Made by a program: the position numbers and the translations under genes
Shown here: positions 1-7,826 of the stretch, piece by piece
Layout of the letters: every line of letters starts with the position of its first letter
Position numbering within the stretch: the first letter of the stretch is position 1
Source of the DNA: Limnoglobus sp043757025
GTDB taxonomy: Bacteria > Planctomycetota > Planctomycetia > Gemmatales > Gemmataceae
Direction: 5' to 3'
DNA length: 29,107 nucleotides
Assembly: GCA_043757025.1 (NCBI GenBank)
Contig: JAYVQG010000152.1
Location: 1 to 29,107, forward strand
Notes under the pieces: generated by a model
What the model saw: the letters and a program-made list of their open reading frames with translations, nothing else
Databases searched by the model: none
Told to the model about the DNA's origin: nothing

Positions 1-150
1 CGATGGCCATGTGAAGTACTCCAGGGGCGTCAAGGCTCATTCTATCCCGCAAATGCCGCAGGGGAGTCCAACGTGCGGATCATACGAACCGAGGTAATAA
101 TAACAACATTATTCATATCCGAATTGACAAGACTGGACCTGCTATCTTGA
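1..150 (+). CDS. Possible 3' end of a gene that begins left of the window
   Basis: Frame 1 is open from the first base to a TGA at 148-150. That stop overlaps the TTG start of the next gene as TTGA, an arrangement seen elsewhere in this window. The 49 codons give no recognisable domain and include codons (ATA, AGA) that are uncommon in the neighbouring genes. It may therefore be plain intergenic sequence. The call rests only on the open frame and the stop/start overlap. Confidence 0.25.
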   Translation, partial: RWPCEVLQGRQGSFYPANAAGESNVRIIRTEVIITTLFISELTRLDLLS

Positions 151-758
151 CGGACCTCAAACAACTTCCACAGATTCCGGCACAAGATGCCAACAAAATC
201 GCTTGGCATAACTTGGACACTTCTTTTGAATCAATCGGAGTTGGTTATTTCATGTATGGTACGCCCAAGAAATCTATTGTCGAGTCTGTAATAGATCCGA
301 CAACAACAAAAGATGTGGTGTCTAATCTCAAATTCTCAGTCGGCGAGTCGATCAAAGTCGAGGGCGTATTTGATGGTAAGGTTGAGCTGTACCAACACTA
401 CACAAATACCAAAATTGTACTTCTCAAAGACTTGATGAAGCATGATATTGCAAATAAGCTCGTGATGCGACAAGTAAATATGTTTGACAAAGATCTCAAC
501 CCAGTTTCAAGTGATGTGTATTTCATTTTTGATGCTGACAAGAAACAGGTCAATGTTCAAACAGCAGAATTTGTGAAATCCGAGCGGATCGCACACGATG
601 CTAGCTACTTTAAGCTGTCCAAGTACGGAATTCCAGAACTGGACGACAGCCCCATTCCGGAGCCGAGGCCGTTCTTGTATTACGTGGGTATCGGCGTTGC
701 GCTGGTTCTGGCAGGGTGCTTTGCGTATTTGCTGTATGCGAAGTATCGCAAGGAGTAG
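147..758 (+). CDS. Hypothetical protein with one C-terminal membrane segment
   Basis: This 203-residue protein belongs to no family I recognise. Residues 1 to about 175 look soluble and mixed alpha/beta. A hydrophobic stretch at about 178-198 (YYVGIGVALVLAGCFAYLLY) is followed by a short basic tail (AKYRKE), so it is probably held in the membrane by its C-terminus with most of the chain outside. A Pro-rich linker (DDSPIPEPRP) precedes the membrane segment. The start is taken as TTG at 147, which overlaps the TGA of the frame-1 ORF. The frame stays open upstream to about 15 with no ATG or GTG, so the true start is uncertain and the gene could be 5'-truncated. Its sequence is clearly more AT-rich than its neighbours, which could mean recent transfer. 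The DUF1559 gene starts 43 bp downstream. Confidence 0.6.
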   Translation: MTDLKQLPQIPAQDANKIAWHNLDTSFESIGVGYFMYGTPKKSIVESVIDPTTTKDVVSNLKFSVGESIKVEGVFDGKVELYQHYTNTKIVLLKDLMKHDIANKLVMRQVNMFDKDLNPVSSDVYFIFDADKKQVNVQTAEFVKSERIAHDASYFKLSKYGIPELDDSPIPEPRPFLYYVGIGVALVLAGCFAYLLYAKYRKE

Positions 759-801
759 TCAACATTCTGGTCGTTCGCACACTTTCGCTGCTGTGACTAC
801 T

Positions 802-1710
802 ATGACTGCAAAACACGACACCCGGGCCGGATTCACACTCATCGAGTTGCTGGTCGTCATCAGCATAATCAGCGTGCTGGTGGGACTGTTGCTTTCGGCG
901 GTTCAGAAGGTCCGTAGTGCCGCCAGCAAAGCAGATTGCCAGAATCGGCTGAAACAAATTGCGTTGGCGATGCACAACCATCACGACCACTTTGGGGCGA
1001 TGCCGACCGGCAACCGCTCGCTCAACCACCCGGACAAAATGCCGTTCTCGGGGTGGCCCCTGTCGATCCTCCCGGAAGTCGAACAGGGTACGTTGGCCGC
1101 ACAAAGTCGCACCGCCTACGCCAGCAACCCGATCCCGTTCAACGACCCGCCCCACGTCAACATCAAAACCGTGGTGCGGCACTACATCTGCCCGAGCGAC
1201 GACCGGACCTTGCAGCCGCAAATCGCCCCCACGTTGGCCACTCCGGTCGCGCTGATGAGCTACTTGGGCGTGAGCGGGCAGAACGGCACGAGCAAAGATG
1301 GGGTCTTTTTCCAAGATTCCAAGGTCCGCATTCTGGACATCTCCGACGGCACCACGAACACGCTCCTCCTCGGCGAGCGCCCGCCCAGTCGGGACTTCCG
1401 CTTCGGGTGGTGGTACGCCGGGTTCGGCCAGGACGGGCGCGGGTCCATGGATCTGGTGCTGGGCGTCAGGGAACCAAATCTACTGCCGATCCCGAGCGGC
1501 TCCCCTTGTGTTCCCGCCCCCTATCACTTCACAACCACGACTGGGTTCAATGACCCGTGCGGCAAGTTTCACTATTGGAGCCCCCACTCCGGCGGTGCGA
1601 ACTTCGCGTTTGCCGATGGGTCCGTGCGGTTCCTCAGTTACTCAGTCGATTCGCTACTGCCCGCACTGGCGACCCGTGCGGGCGGCGAAGTTGTCGCAGT
1701 TCCAGACTGA
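802..1710 (+). CDS. DUF1559 domain protein with prepilin-type N-terminus
   Basis: A 302-residue member of the large planctomycete DUF1559 family. Residues 10-15 carry the type IV prepilin cleavage motif (GFTLIE), directly followed by a hydrophobic helix (about 16-36) and then the family pattern AVQKVRxAA...LKQIxLAMHNHHD. Near the C-terminus is the typical HSGGANFAFADGSVRF segment. By family knowledge it would be processed by a prepilin peptidase and exported as a pseudopilin-like surface or periplasmic protein; its exact role is unknown. ATG 802 is chosen because it gives the usual short basic leader; GTG 793 in the same frame is an alternative. The frame stays open far upstream through the preceding gene, but that part is a shadow. 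No Shine-Dalgarno is evident, so it may be coupled to the upstream gene. Confidence 0.9.
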   Translation: MTAKHDTRAGFTLIELLVVISIISVLVGLLLSAVQKVRSAASKADCQNRLKQIALAMHNHHDHFGAMPTGNRSLNHPDKMPFSGWPLSILPEVEQGTLAAQSRTAYASNPIPFNDPPHVNIKTVVRHYICPSDDRTLQPQIAPTLATPVALMSYLGVSGQNGTSKDGVFFQDSKVRILDISDGTTNTLLLGERPPSRDFRFGWWYAGFGQDGRGSMDLVLGVREPNLLPIPSGSPCVPAPYHFTTTTGFNDPCGKFHYWSPHSGGANFAFADGSVRFLSYSVDSLLPALATRAGGEVVAVPD

Positions 1711-2194
1711 TCACATGTGCGAATCGACTTCCGGACTCAATACGTCACCATCAGCTTGATCGCGGGCCGTGGATGACCTTGTGCGTCTCGACTGGCCCGA
1801 CGACCCAGCAATCGTGGGCCAGCGTGCTAGCAATCAGGCCGTGAGCACAGAGGCAGGAGGTGTGTAGAAACTTCATCGTAGCACTCCAGAAGGATGATTC
1901 GGTAAGTGGTTGTCACTCGCCACGAACACCTATCCGCACGGGAGTGCCTTCTCGGTTGACAAAATGGCGAGAAGTGGAGAAATTCTTTCGTAGCCGGCCG
2001 CGACTCGTTCGCGATCGATGTCGATGAAGTGGGAACGACCGCCGCAGCCGCAACAGAAGTAATAATGACGGCTGCTTCAGCCGGGCCGCGATTCGTAGTA
2101 GATCGGCCCTTTTTGGTGGTGCAATTGTCTTCATCGGAAAAGTGCAAAATCCCAATGCGTAAGCACGGGACAGAGCGGCAACGATATAAAATCT
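1711..2194. other. Intergenic stretch without a convincing gene
   Basis: About 480 bp between the convergent DUF1559 and trpG genes. Short open frames exist on both strands, but none has a ribosome site or family-like sequence. A 34-codon open stretch starting with GTG at 1769 reads like protein (VDDLVRLDWPDDPAIVG) and could be a gene remnant. At the trpG end a small hairpin (CACCG/CGGTG, 2196-2208) overlaps the trpG stop. On the minus strand it is followed by a T-rich run and may be a weak terminator. Confidence 0.5.
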
Positions 2195-2779
2195 TCACCG
2201 AATCGGTGCGAGTGCGAGGAAGTTTGCGAGTAGCTTCGGGCCTTCGATCGTTAGGAAACTTTCGGGGTGGAACTGCACGCCGTGGAGCGGCCAGGTTTTG
2301 TGGCGGACGCCCATGATCTCGCCTTCGGCGGTCCAGGCGCTGATCTCGAAGTCGGGGTTCGTCCAGCTTTCGCGCTTGATGACGAGGCTATGGTAGCGCG
2401 TCGCGTCGAATGGGTTCGACACGCCCGCGAACAAGCCGCGGCCGTCGTGGTGGATCGGCGAAACTTTCCCGTGCATGATCCGCACGTTGCGAATGACCTC
2501 GCCGCCGTAGTTGTGGCCGATGCATTGGTGCCCCAGGCAGACGCCGAGAACGGGGATCGTCGGGGCGTATTGCTTCATCACATCGTTCGAAATGCCCGCT
2601 TCTTTCGGCGTACACGGCCCCGGCGAAATAATCACGTGCGTCGGCTTCATTTCCGCAATTTGTTCCATCGTGATGCGGTCGTTGCGATGCACCACCATCG
2701 GCAGTGTCGGGTCGATCTCCCCGAACCGCTGAACGAGGTTGTACGTGAACGAATCGTAGTTATCGATGAGCAAAATCAT
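2195..2779 (-). CDS. trpG: Anthranilate/aminodeoxychorismate synthase glutamine amidotransferase subunit
   Basis: A class I glutamine amidotransferase of 194 residues, the normal size for TrpG/PabA. It opens with the family hallmark MILLIDNYDSFTYNL. It has the oxyanion region SPGPCTP, the nucleophile Cys81 in GVCLGHQ, and the catalytic His171/Glu173 in QFHPES. It should release ammonia from glutamine for the chorismate-using partner subunit, in tryptophan or folate synthesis; many bacteria use one such subunit for both. No trpE or pabB is nearby. The start is put at ATG 2779. A TTG at 2797 would add six residues and overlaps the TGA of the upstream gene as TTGA, which suggests translational coupling. 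It is the last gene of a minus-strand run beginning with the isomerase at 4089. Confidence 0.93.
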   Translation of the reverse strand: MILLIDNYDSFTYNLVQRFGEIDPTLPMVVHRNDRITMEQIAEMKPTHVIISPGPCTPKEAGISNDVMKQYAPTIPVLGVCLGHQCIGHNYGGEVIRNVRIMHGKVSPIHHDGRGLFAGVSNPFDATRYHSLVIKRESWTNPDFEISAWTAEGEIMGVRHKTWPLHGVQFHPESFLTIEGPKLLANFLALAPIR

Positions 2780-2793
2780 GGTGGTTCGGTCGC

Positions 2794-3093
2794 TCAACTT
2801 TGCCGGGTCGGGTGGGGCTGTGCGCTGTTCGCGGTGGCGTCGTAGTTCGTTTTTGCAGTGTCGTCTTCGCTAAGGAATTCTAACACGGTTTCAAAATCGC
2901 CGATGTCGTACCAGGCCCCATCGGCGAAGTCGACGACGGCTTTGCCGTTGTAGTTGATCGTAATCACGCGGCCGACTTTATCCTCGAATCGCAGTAAATC
3001 CGTTCGCACACCGGGTTTCACGCGGACGTAGCGATCCGTCCAGATTCGTCGCAGCGCGTCGATGGTGGACTTGTCCGGGAAGTACAACCGCAT
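2794..3093 (-). CDS. Small conserved-looking hypothetical protein
   Basis: A 99-residue protein I cannot assign to a named family. Residues 18-70 alternate short hydrophobic strands with charged turns (RYVRVKPGVRTDLLRFEDKV, then VGRVITINYNGKAVVDFADG). This suggests a small beta-barrel, perhaps SH3- or KOW-like, as in some nucleic-acid or protein-binding adaptors. The last 20 residues are Ser/Thr/Ala-rich and probably disordered. It starts 3 bp after the stop of the isomerase gene, and its stop overlaps the possible TTG start of trpG. It is thus embedded in a three-gene transcription unit and is very likely a real gene. Confidence 0.7.
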   Translation of the reverse strand: MRLYFPDKSTIDALRRIWTDRYVRVKPGVRTDLLRFEDKVGRVITINYNGKAVVDFADGAWYDIGDFETVLEFLSEDDTAKTNYDATANSAQPHPTRQS

Positions 3094-3096
3094 CGC

Positions 3097-4089
3097 TTAG
3101 CCTCGGAACGCAGAGCGTTTGTGTGCGGGGAGTTCGAAGTCGAGGCGTTTGATGAACTGACACGCTTCGGATGCCCCGAACTCGCGGTCCATCCCGGCAT
3201 CGTGCCAATCGACGGAGAGCGGGCCGTCGTAGCGGATTTCATTCAAGGCGCGGATGATTGCTTCCCAATCGATGCCACCTCGACCGGGCGAACGGAACTG
3301 GAACCCGCGTCGCGGATCGCCGCTCGGCCAGTAGCCCGCGAGCAAGCCCGAACGCCCGTTCAGCGATAGCGTCGCATCTTTGATATGCACGTGATAAATG
3401 CGGTCGGGGAAGCGGCGTAGGAACTCGACGGGATCGACGCCTTGCCAGTGCATGTGGCTCGGGTCGAAGGTGAAGCCGAACTCTTCGCGGCCGTTCAGGG
3501 CATCGAGTGCGGCTTCGGCGGAGTGCAGGTCGAAGGCGATTTCGCCGGGGTGAACCTCGAAGGCGTAACGGACGCCGACATCGCGGGCAATGTCTAGTAG
3601 CGGGTGCCATTGTTTGGCGAATCGCTTGAGTCCGTCGGCGATAATCTCGGGGCGGGCGGCCGGGTAACCGGTGACGTACGACCAGATCGGCGAGCCGGTG
3701 AATCCGCTCACGACGGTGACGCCGAGTTTCTCCGCGAGCCGGAACGTCGCCGCCATCTCTTCGGTGGCGCGTTGTTGAACGCCCGCAGGTTTGCCGTCGC
3801 CCCAAACGTAATCGGGTACGAGCGACTTGTGCCGTTCGTCGATAATATCGCTGACGGCTTGGCCGACTTTGTGATTCGCGATGATTGGCACTTGGAGATC
3901 GTGCCGGGAAAGGATGTCGAGTTTTTCGGAGCCGTACGAATCGTCTGCCGTGGCACGTTGCACTTCGAGGTGGTCGCCCCAACAGCAGAGTTCGAGTCCC
4001 TGGTAGCCCCATTCGCTCGCCTTGGCGGCGAGCGTTTCGATGGGCAGATCGGCCCACGGTCCGGTGAAGAGAATGACTTGCCGGGGCAT
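3097..4089 (-). CDS. Sugar phosphate isomerase/epimerase (xylose isomerase-like TIM barrel)
   Basis: A 330-residue protein of the AP endonuclease family 2 / xylose isomerase-like superfamily. It starts MPRQVILFTGPWADLPIETL and continues with barrel motifs WGYQGLELCCWG, a Glu-containing FEVHPGE, FDPSHMHW, HVHIKDA and a C-terminal SVDWHD. The Glu, Asp, His and acidic residues at these positions usually bind one divalent metal. Relatives act on sugars, inositols or keto-sugars; the substrate cannot be read from the sequence. There is no signal peptide, so it is cytoplasmic. It is the first gene of the run that continues with the 99-residue protein and trpG. The coupling with trpG has no obvious metabolic logic. 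Confidence 0.88.
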   Translation of the reverse strand: MPRQVILFTGPWADLPIETLAAKASEWGYQGLELCCWGDHLEVQRATADDSYGSEKLDILSRHDLQVPIIANHKVGQAVSDIIDERHKSLVPDYVWGDGKPAGVQQRATEEMAATFRLAEKLGVTVVSGFTGSPIWSYVTGYPAARPEIIADGLKRFAKQWHPLLDIARDVGVRYAFEVHPGEIAFDLHSAEAALDALNGREEFGFTFDPSHMHWQGVDPVEFLRRFPDRIYHVHIKDATLSLNGRSGLLAGYWPSGDPRRGFQFRSPGRGGIDWEAIIRALNEIRYDGPLSVDWHDAGMDREFGASEACQFIKRLDFELPAHKRSAFRG

Positions 4090-4169
4090 CGGTCACCGTG
4101 CAGAAAACCGGGTGCGCGTTGCGGCGCACGCGGCGTGGGAACACAAAATCACTCGCACGGACTTGCTCT

Positions 4170-4243
4170 TGTAGCTGGGGTCTGTGACCCCGGTCTTGTT
4201 GCTGACCCCGGTTGCCTCACCGGCCTCATAGAGGCCAGCTACA
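4170..4243. repeat. 74-bp palindromic intergenic element
   Basis: The element is bounded by an inverted repeat (TGTAGCTGG at 4170-4178, CCAGCTACA at 4235-4243). Inside are two further perfect hairpins: GGGGTC-TGT-GACCCC (4177-4191) and GGCCTC-ATA-GAGGCC (4222-4236). The stretch between them holds CCGGTC...GACCCCGG, which can also pair. It lies between two minus-strand genes, upstream of the isomerase run's promoter region only if read on the other strand. It resembles a REP/MITE-like dispersed element. No second copy is in this window. Confidence 0.7.
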
Positions 4244-4268
4244 TAAGAAACTTATGCCGCCTCCGCAT

Positions 4269-5936
4269 TTACACTGGACCGTCGGTTGGCGGAACGGGTG
4301 GCGTGACGACGGGTGCGGGCGCGACCGAGCCGACTGGCCCCTTGAAGTTCGTCGGGGCGGGGATGGCGGCGGGTGCCGGTGCGGTCACCATCGGCAACGA
4401 GGTTGCGGTACTTGGCGCGGTTGGCTTCGGTGGCGTTGGTGGTGCCAACGGTGCCTGTGGCTCTTCGTCTTCGAGGTAGACTTCGTCGATTTCGATCTCG
4501 TCGACTTTCTTCCGCATCAGCAGATAGATCATCGTGACGGCGGTCCAGAAGAAGCTGTAGCTGAAGCCGAGCATGAGCATGAACGCGAGGCAAAGCCAGA
4601 AAGTGACCATCGACGCGCCGATTTTGTTCGACACCGAGTAGCTATTCATGTAGCGGGCCGCTTCGACGGGATTGGCATCGGTGTAGTGCATCACCGTACG
4701 GCCATCTTCGAGCGTGATCGGCTTCCGGACCTTGGCGATTTCCGTCCCGCGAAGGAACAATTCCTGCCAGCCGAACGACTCTGGAGCATTCGCAAACAGG
4801 TAATGCTGCTTTTGGTTGGTCGTCTCGCTGAGCGGGGCTTGCGTGATGGCCCACTTCCCGAGGTAAACCATCAACGATGCCACGAACACGACGAAGAACG
4901 TGACGGCGGCACCGTAGATGACGGCGACGAACGAATACCAGAGGTAATGCCACGGTGCCTGGAAGACGTAGTTGTAGGATCGGCTGAGCGCGTCGAAGGT
5001 ATCGCTGCCTTCGGCACTGAGCGTCGTGTACATCATCGGGTAGCCGATGAGGCCGATGAGCAAGATGGCCATGACCACGCCGCCGATCAACTGGAGTGGG
5101 AAGCCGATACCGTAGATTAGGAATTCGCCGATCCACGGGATCAGGCCAATCATCGCAACGAGTGCGAGGCCGATGACGATCAAGGTGACGATGCCGAACG
5201 GAATGATCGGCGAGAGGAAGTACGCGAGATAGCGGTTCGTCACGAACTTGACCGCTTGCACGAACGAGATGCGATCCTTGCCGCTCAGTTGGATGACGGC
5301 GATTCGCGTGATGATCCCACCGAAGAACGCCCAGGTTGCGAGGCTCCACAACACGACGAGGAACAAGTACAACCGCGTGGTGCTACTCGCGTCGGAGTCG
5401 AGGAACTTGATGACCGGGATAAGCAGTTTTGCGAGGGGTTCGACCAGCACGGGCACGGTCGACGAGACGAAGTCGGAAACGGAGGCTTGGCGTTCGACGG
5501 AAGACCCGCCGAGCAGATCGGTGACGAACAGATACGGGTTCGGCCCGCGGTACTCGTACCAGGGCATCGTGCGGAGGCGGCCATCGGGGCCGGCGAGTCC
5601 GTTGAGAAGTTTCCAATTGGCGTAGTCGCGTTCGAACCGCTTGTCGGCTTCGATCTGGAAGTCTTCGGTGGTGTAGTCTTTGTCGACGGCTTTTTTCTTG
5701 TCTTTGTAATCTTTGGCGATGGTGTCGGTCGCGTATTCCGACGTCGTACGAACGGGTGCCGCGTAATAGAAGATGCGGGAAAGTAAGTGCCAGCCTAGCG
5801 ACATCACCAGGATGCCGATCGCGGCGATCAACAGTTTGCGCGGATCGAGTGCGATCCCGAAACAGCGGAAGATTTCCGTCCAGAGGTAGGGTTTCGGTCC
5901 CCCGTAGGCGGTTGCCTCATCACGCCCCTCGGCCAT
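4269..5936 (-). CDS. Multi-pass membrane protein with Pro-rich C-terminal tail
   Basis: A 555-residue membrane protein, not assignable to a named family. The start ATG 5936 is supported by AAGGAG six bases upstream; the open frame runs 49 codons further but without support. The likely layout is: cytoplasmic N-terminus, TM at about 34-52, a charged external domain at about 60-185, a cluster of hydrophobic segments at about 188-210, 240-265, 270-300 and 332-360, another soluble stretch at about 365-435, then TM at 443-473. After an acidic patch (EIEIDEVYLEDEE) the last 60 residues are rich in Pro, Ala and Thr, as in flexible cytoplasmic tails. The central part (DTFDALSRSYNYVFQAPWHY) resembles multi-pass proteins of unknown function common in planctomycetes; this is from memory. 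The porin gene lies upstream on the same strand, 204 bp away. Confidence 0.75.
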   Translation of the reverse strand: MAEGRDEATAYGGPKPYLWTEIFRCFGIALDPRKLLIAAIGILVMSLGWHLLSRIFYYAAPVRTTSEYATDTIAKDYKDKKKAVDKDYTTEDFQIEADKRFERDYANWKLLNGLAGPDGRLRTMPWYEYRGPNPYLFVTDLLGGSSVERQASVSDFVSSTVPVLVEPLAKLLIPVIKFLDSDASSTTRLYLFLVVLWSLATWAFFGGIITRIAVIQLSGKDRISFVQAVKFVTNRYLAYFLSPIIPFGIVTLIVIGLALVAMIGLIPWIGEFLIYGIGFPLQLIGGVVMAILLIGLIGYPMMYTTLSAEGSDTFDALSRSYNYVFQAPWHYLWYSFVAVIYGAAVTFFVVFVASLMVYLGKWAITQAPLSETTNQKQHYLFANAPESFGWQELFLRGTEIAKVRKPITLEDGRTVMHYTDANPVEAARYMNSYSVSNKIGASMVTFWLCLAFMLMLGFSYSFFWTAVTMIYLLMRKKVDEIEIDEVYLEDEEPQAPLAPPTPPKPTAPSTATSLPMVTAPAPAAIPAPTNFKGPVGSVAPAPVVTPPVPPTDGPV

Positions 5937-6058
5937 GCTCGCTCCTTGGTCTGACGCACGAATACCTTTGGCCGAACCGGTATGGTTCGCCGCAATTCCA
6001 CGTGGGGTATCGTAGTCAGAGACTCTGGCGCGGCAATCGGTCCCCCGAACTCTTAACA

Positions 6059-6114
6059 GGGTCGTCCCGTATCGGACCGGCACATTGGTACCGGTCGTCG
6101 GACGGGAGCGACCC
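6059..6114 (-). terminator. Long hairpin downstream of the BBP7 gene
   Basis: GGGTCGTCCCGT (6059-6070) pairs with ACGGGAGCGACCC (6102-6114) with a single bulged base. Inside, ACCGG and CCGGT can form a second stem. The structure begins 26 bp after the BBP7 stop. There is no proper T-run, so it may be a terminator or a 3'-end stabilising structure. Confidence 0.5.
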
Positions 6115-6140
6115 CAGGGGAACAGTGGGAACCTCTTCGT

Positions 6141-7337
6141 TTAGAAGAAGAACCCGACGCCGAAGTTCACACCCGACACGAACCGGTAAGCCCGTGTGGA
6201 GTATACGGGGTCGAGGGCACCGAAGTCGAAGGCGACCGGCTCCTTCATGTAGCGGGTGTTGAAGTACGACTGGAACGTGTACCCGGCACGCATCTGCACG
6301 CCTTCGATCGGGTACCACATCAGGTTGAAGTCCGCGTTGACGTTCGGAACGATGTTGAATTCGTTACGGGATCGCTTGGCCTGCGTCGTGTGGTCGCCGA
6401 GTTCGTACTTGACGCGTTCCTTGGTGATGCTCATCAGCGCGGAACCGGTGAGGTCCAAGCCGAACGACAACCGCTTGCCGAGGTAGATCTCGTGGCCGCA
6501 ACCGAGGTACGGGCCGTACATGCGCTGCGACAGCGTGTTCTTGTACTCGGCAGCGTACGATGGAAACGCTCGGCCGATCAAGTCGATCGATACCGTTCGC
6601 CAGTAGAATTGTTCCAAGAACCAGGCGTAACGGGCACCGGCGAGGCCGTAGACCCGCGAGTATTCCGTCTGGAAGATCGGCACGCGAGCGCCCATTTCCC
6701 CCTGCGTGAAGCTTTGATTGAACTGGATGTCCATCACGCTGGCACCGTTCCAGATACCGTAGAAGTTCCCCGGAGTGAACGCCGGGTTCGTGTCGAACGT
6801 CGTCTTGAGATCCGGGCCGGAGTAGTCTGGCGGGAAGTTGAAGACGGGCGAAGTCAGGAAGGTATCCGAAAGGTCGGCACTTCCCCGGAAGAACGGCGGT
6901 ACCAGCGAGGCCCCCGCAGAGTACTTCTGCCGAGTCGTCTGCGTGAAGTTTGCGTACACCGCGACGCCGTTATCGAACTTGTAGCCGAAGCCGATGTTAT
7001 AGCCGGGCTGAAAGCTACGACGGCCGAATTGTTCGGTCGATAACGCGACGCGACCGCTGCCGATCAGCGTTCCCGGTGCCCCCGTCAATGCCCCGGTCGA
7101 GTCCAGCAACCCGCGAACGGCGATGTCTTGCTTGCCGAGTGCAAAGGTTTGCGTGAGGATCACGAACGAGGAGTTCACGAAGAACCCGTTCCCGCTCGGG
7201 TTTCCCGTCGGTATCGGCGCGATGATTTCCGGTCGCCCCGGTACGGAGTAGTCGTCGAACTGTGCTCGGGCTGTCACCGAGCTGGAGATTGCCACGGCAG
7301 TGACAAGTAACATTCTCCCGATCGAACTGTAACGCAT
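6141..7337 (-). CDS. BBP7-like outer membrane beta-barrel protein
   Basis: A 398-residue secreted protein starting at ATG 7337, with AGGGGG upstream; ATG 7346 is three codons earlier in the same frame. The signal peptide is clear: basic MRYSSIGR, a hydrophobic core, and a predicted cut after ARA (residue 25). The mature part has alternating aromatic and glycine-rich strands (GYNIGFGYKFDNGVAVYANF, YGLAGARYAWFLEQFYW, GPYLGCGHEIYLGKRLSFG) and ends in phenylalanine (GVNFGVGFFF), the usual sign of a BAM-assembled barrel. This fits the planctomycete BBP7 porin-like family (PF07585). It should sit in the outer membrane; transport specificity is unknown. A long hairpin follows the stop codon. Confidence 0.8.
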   Translation of the reverse strand: MRYSSIGRMLLVTAVAISSSVTARAQFDDYSVPGRPEIIAPIPTGNPSGNGFFVNSSFVILTQTFALGKQDIAVRGLLDSTGALTGAPGTLIGSGRVALSTEQFGRRSFQPGYNIGFGYKFDNGVAVYANFTQTTRQKYSAGASLVPPFFRGSADLSDTFLTSPVFNFPPDYSGPDLKTTFDTNPAFTPGNFYGIWNGASVMDIQFNQSFTQGEMGARVPIFQTEYSRVYGLAGARYAWFLEQFYWRTVSIDLIGRAFPSYAAEYKNTLSQRMYGPYLGCGHEIYLGKRLSFGLDLTGSALMSITKERVKYELGDHTTQAKRSRNEFNIVPNVNADFNLMWYPIEGVQMRAGYTFQSYFNTRYMKEPVAFDFGALDPVYSTRAYRFVSGVNFGVGFFF

Positions 7338-7826
7338 GTGCCGCATCCCCCTGTATCTGCCCGAAAGCGACCTGTCCCCGAACATGAGGTTCCCCAACCC
7401 CGATCCGGGACCGTCGCCATACGGGCGCGTATTCCGTTCCCCAACGGCGCTTCGCACGAACGTGTCGCAAAGTTGGGCGGACGATAGCGGGGTCTACCAC
7501 CCGGTCAATACCAGTCCGCCCACGAATCGCGCACCAAATGCCGCTTTCCGGATAGTTTTTCGCCAACGCGGGAAAGGCAGACCCGTTCTGCTGGAACGGG
7601 CAGTTTCGGTGGTAGCGGTTGTTCGGCCACGTTGGGGCAAGCTCGGCTATCGTCGTGGCAGTTCAGGTAATTCCGGTTGACGACAGTCCGCGAACCGGAA
7701 ATGATGTACCTTGATAAATGTGTGGCGGACAGCAAGAGTGATGGATCGCGACGAATCCGTTACAGATGATTCGGACACCCTAAAAAATTGATGGTCTTGC
7801 TCGACCCTATCCTCGTGAGGCTTCGC
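7338..7826. other. Divergent promoter region between the BBP7 and Gly-rich genes
   Basis: About 490 bp with no supported gene. It must hold the promoters of both flanking genes. A hairpin CCCGTTC-TGCTG-GAACGGG (7582-7600), followed by CAGTTTCGG, could be a terminator or a regulatory RNA structure. TTGACG at 7677 with AATGAT 17 bp later (7700-7705) is a weak plus-strand promoter candidate. Confidence 0.45.

Noticed and set aside
598..801. N-terminal extension of the DUF1559 protein
   Set aside because: The frame is open but overlaps the end of the upstream gene. The prepilin motif must lie near the N-terminus, which fits ATG 802.
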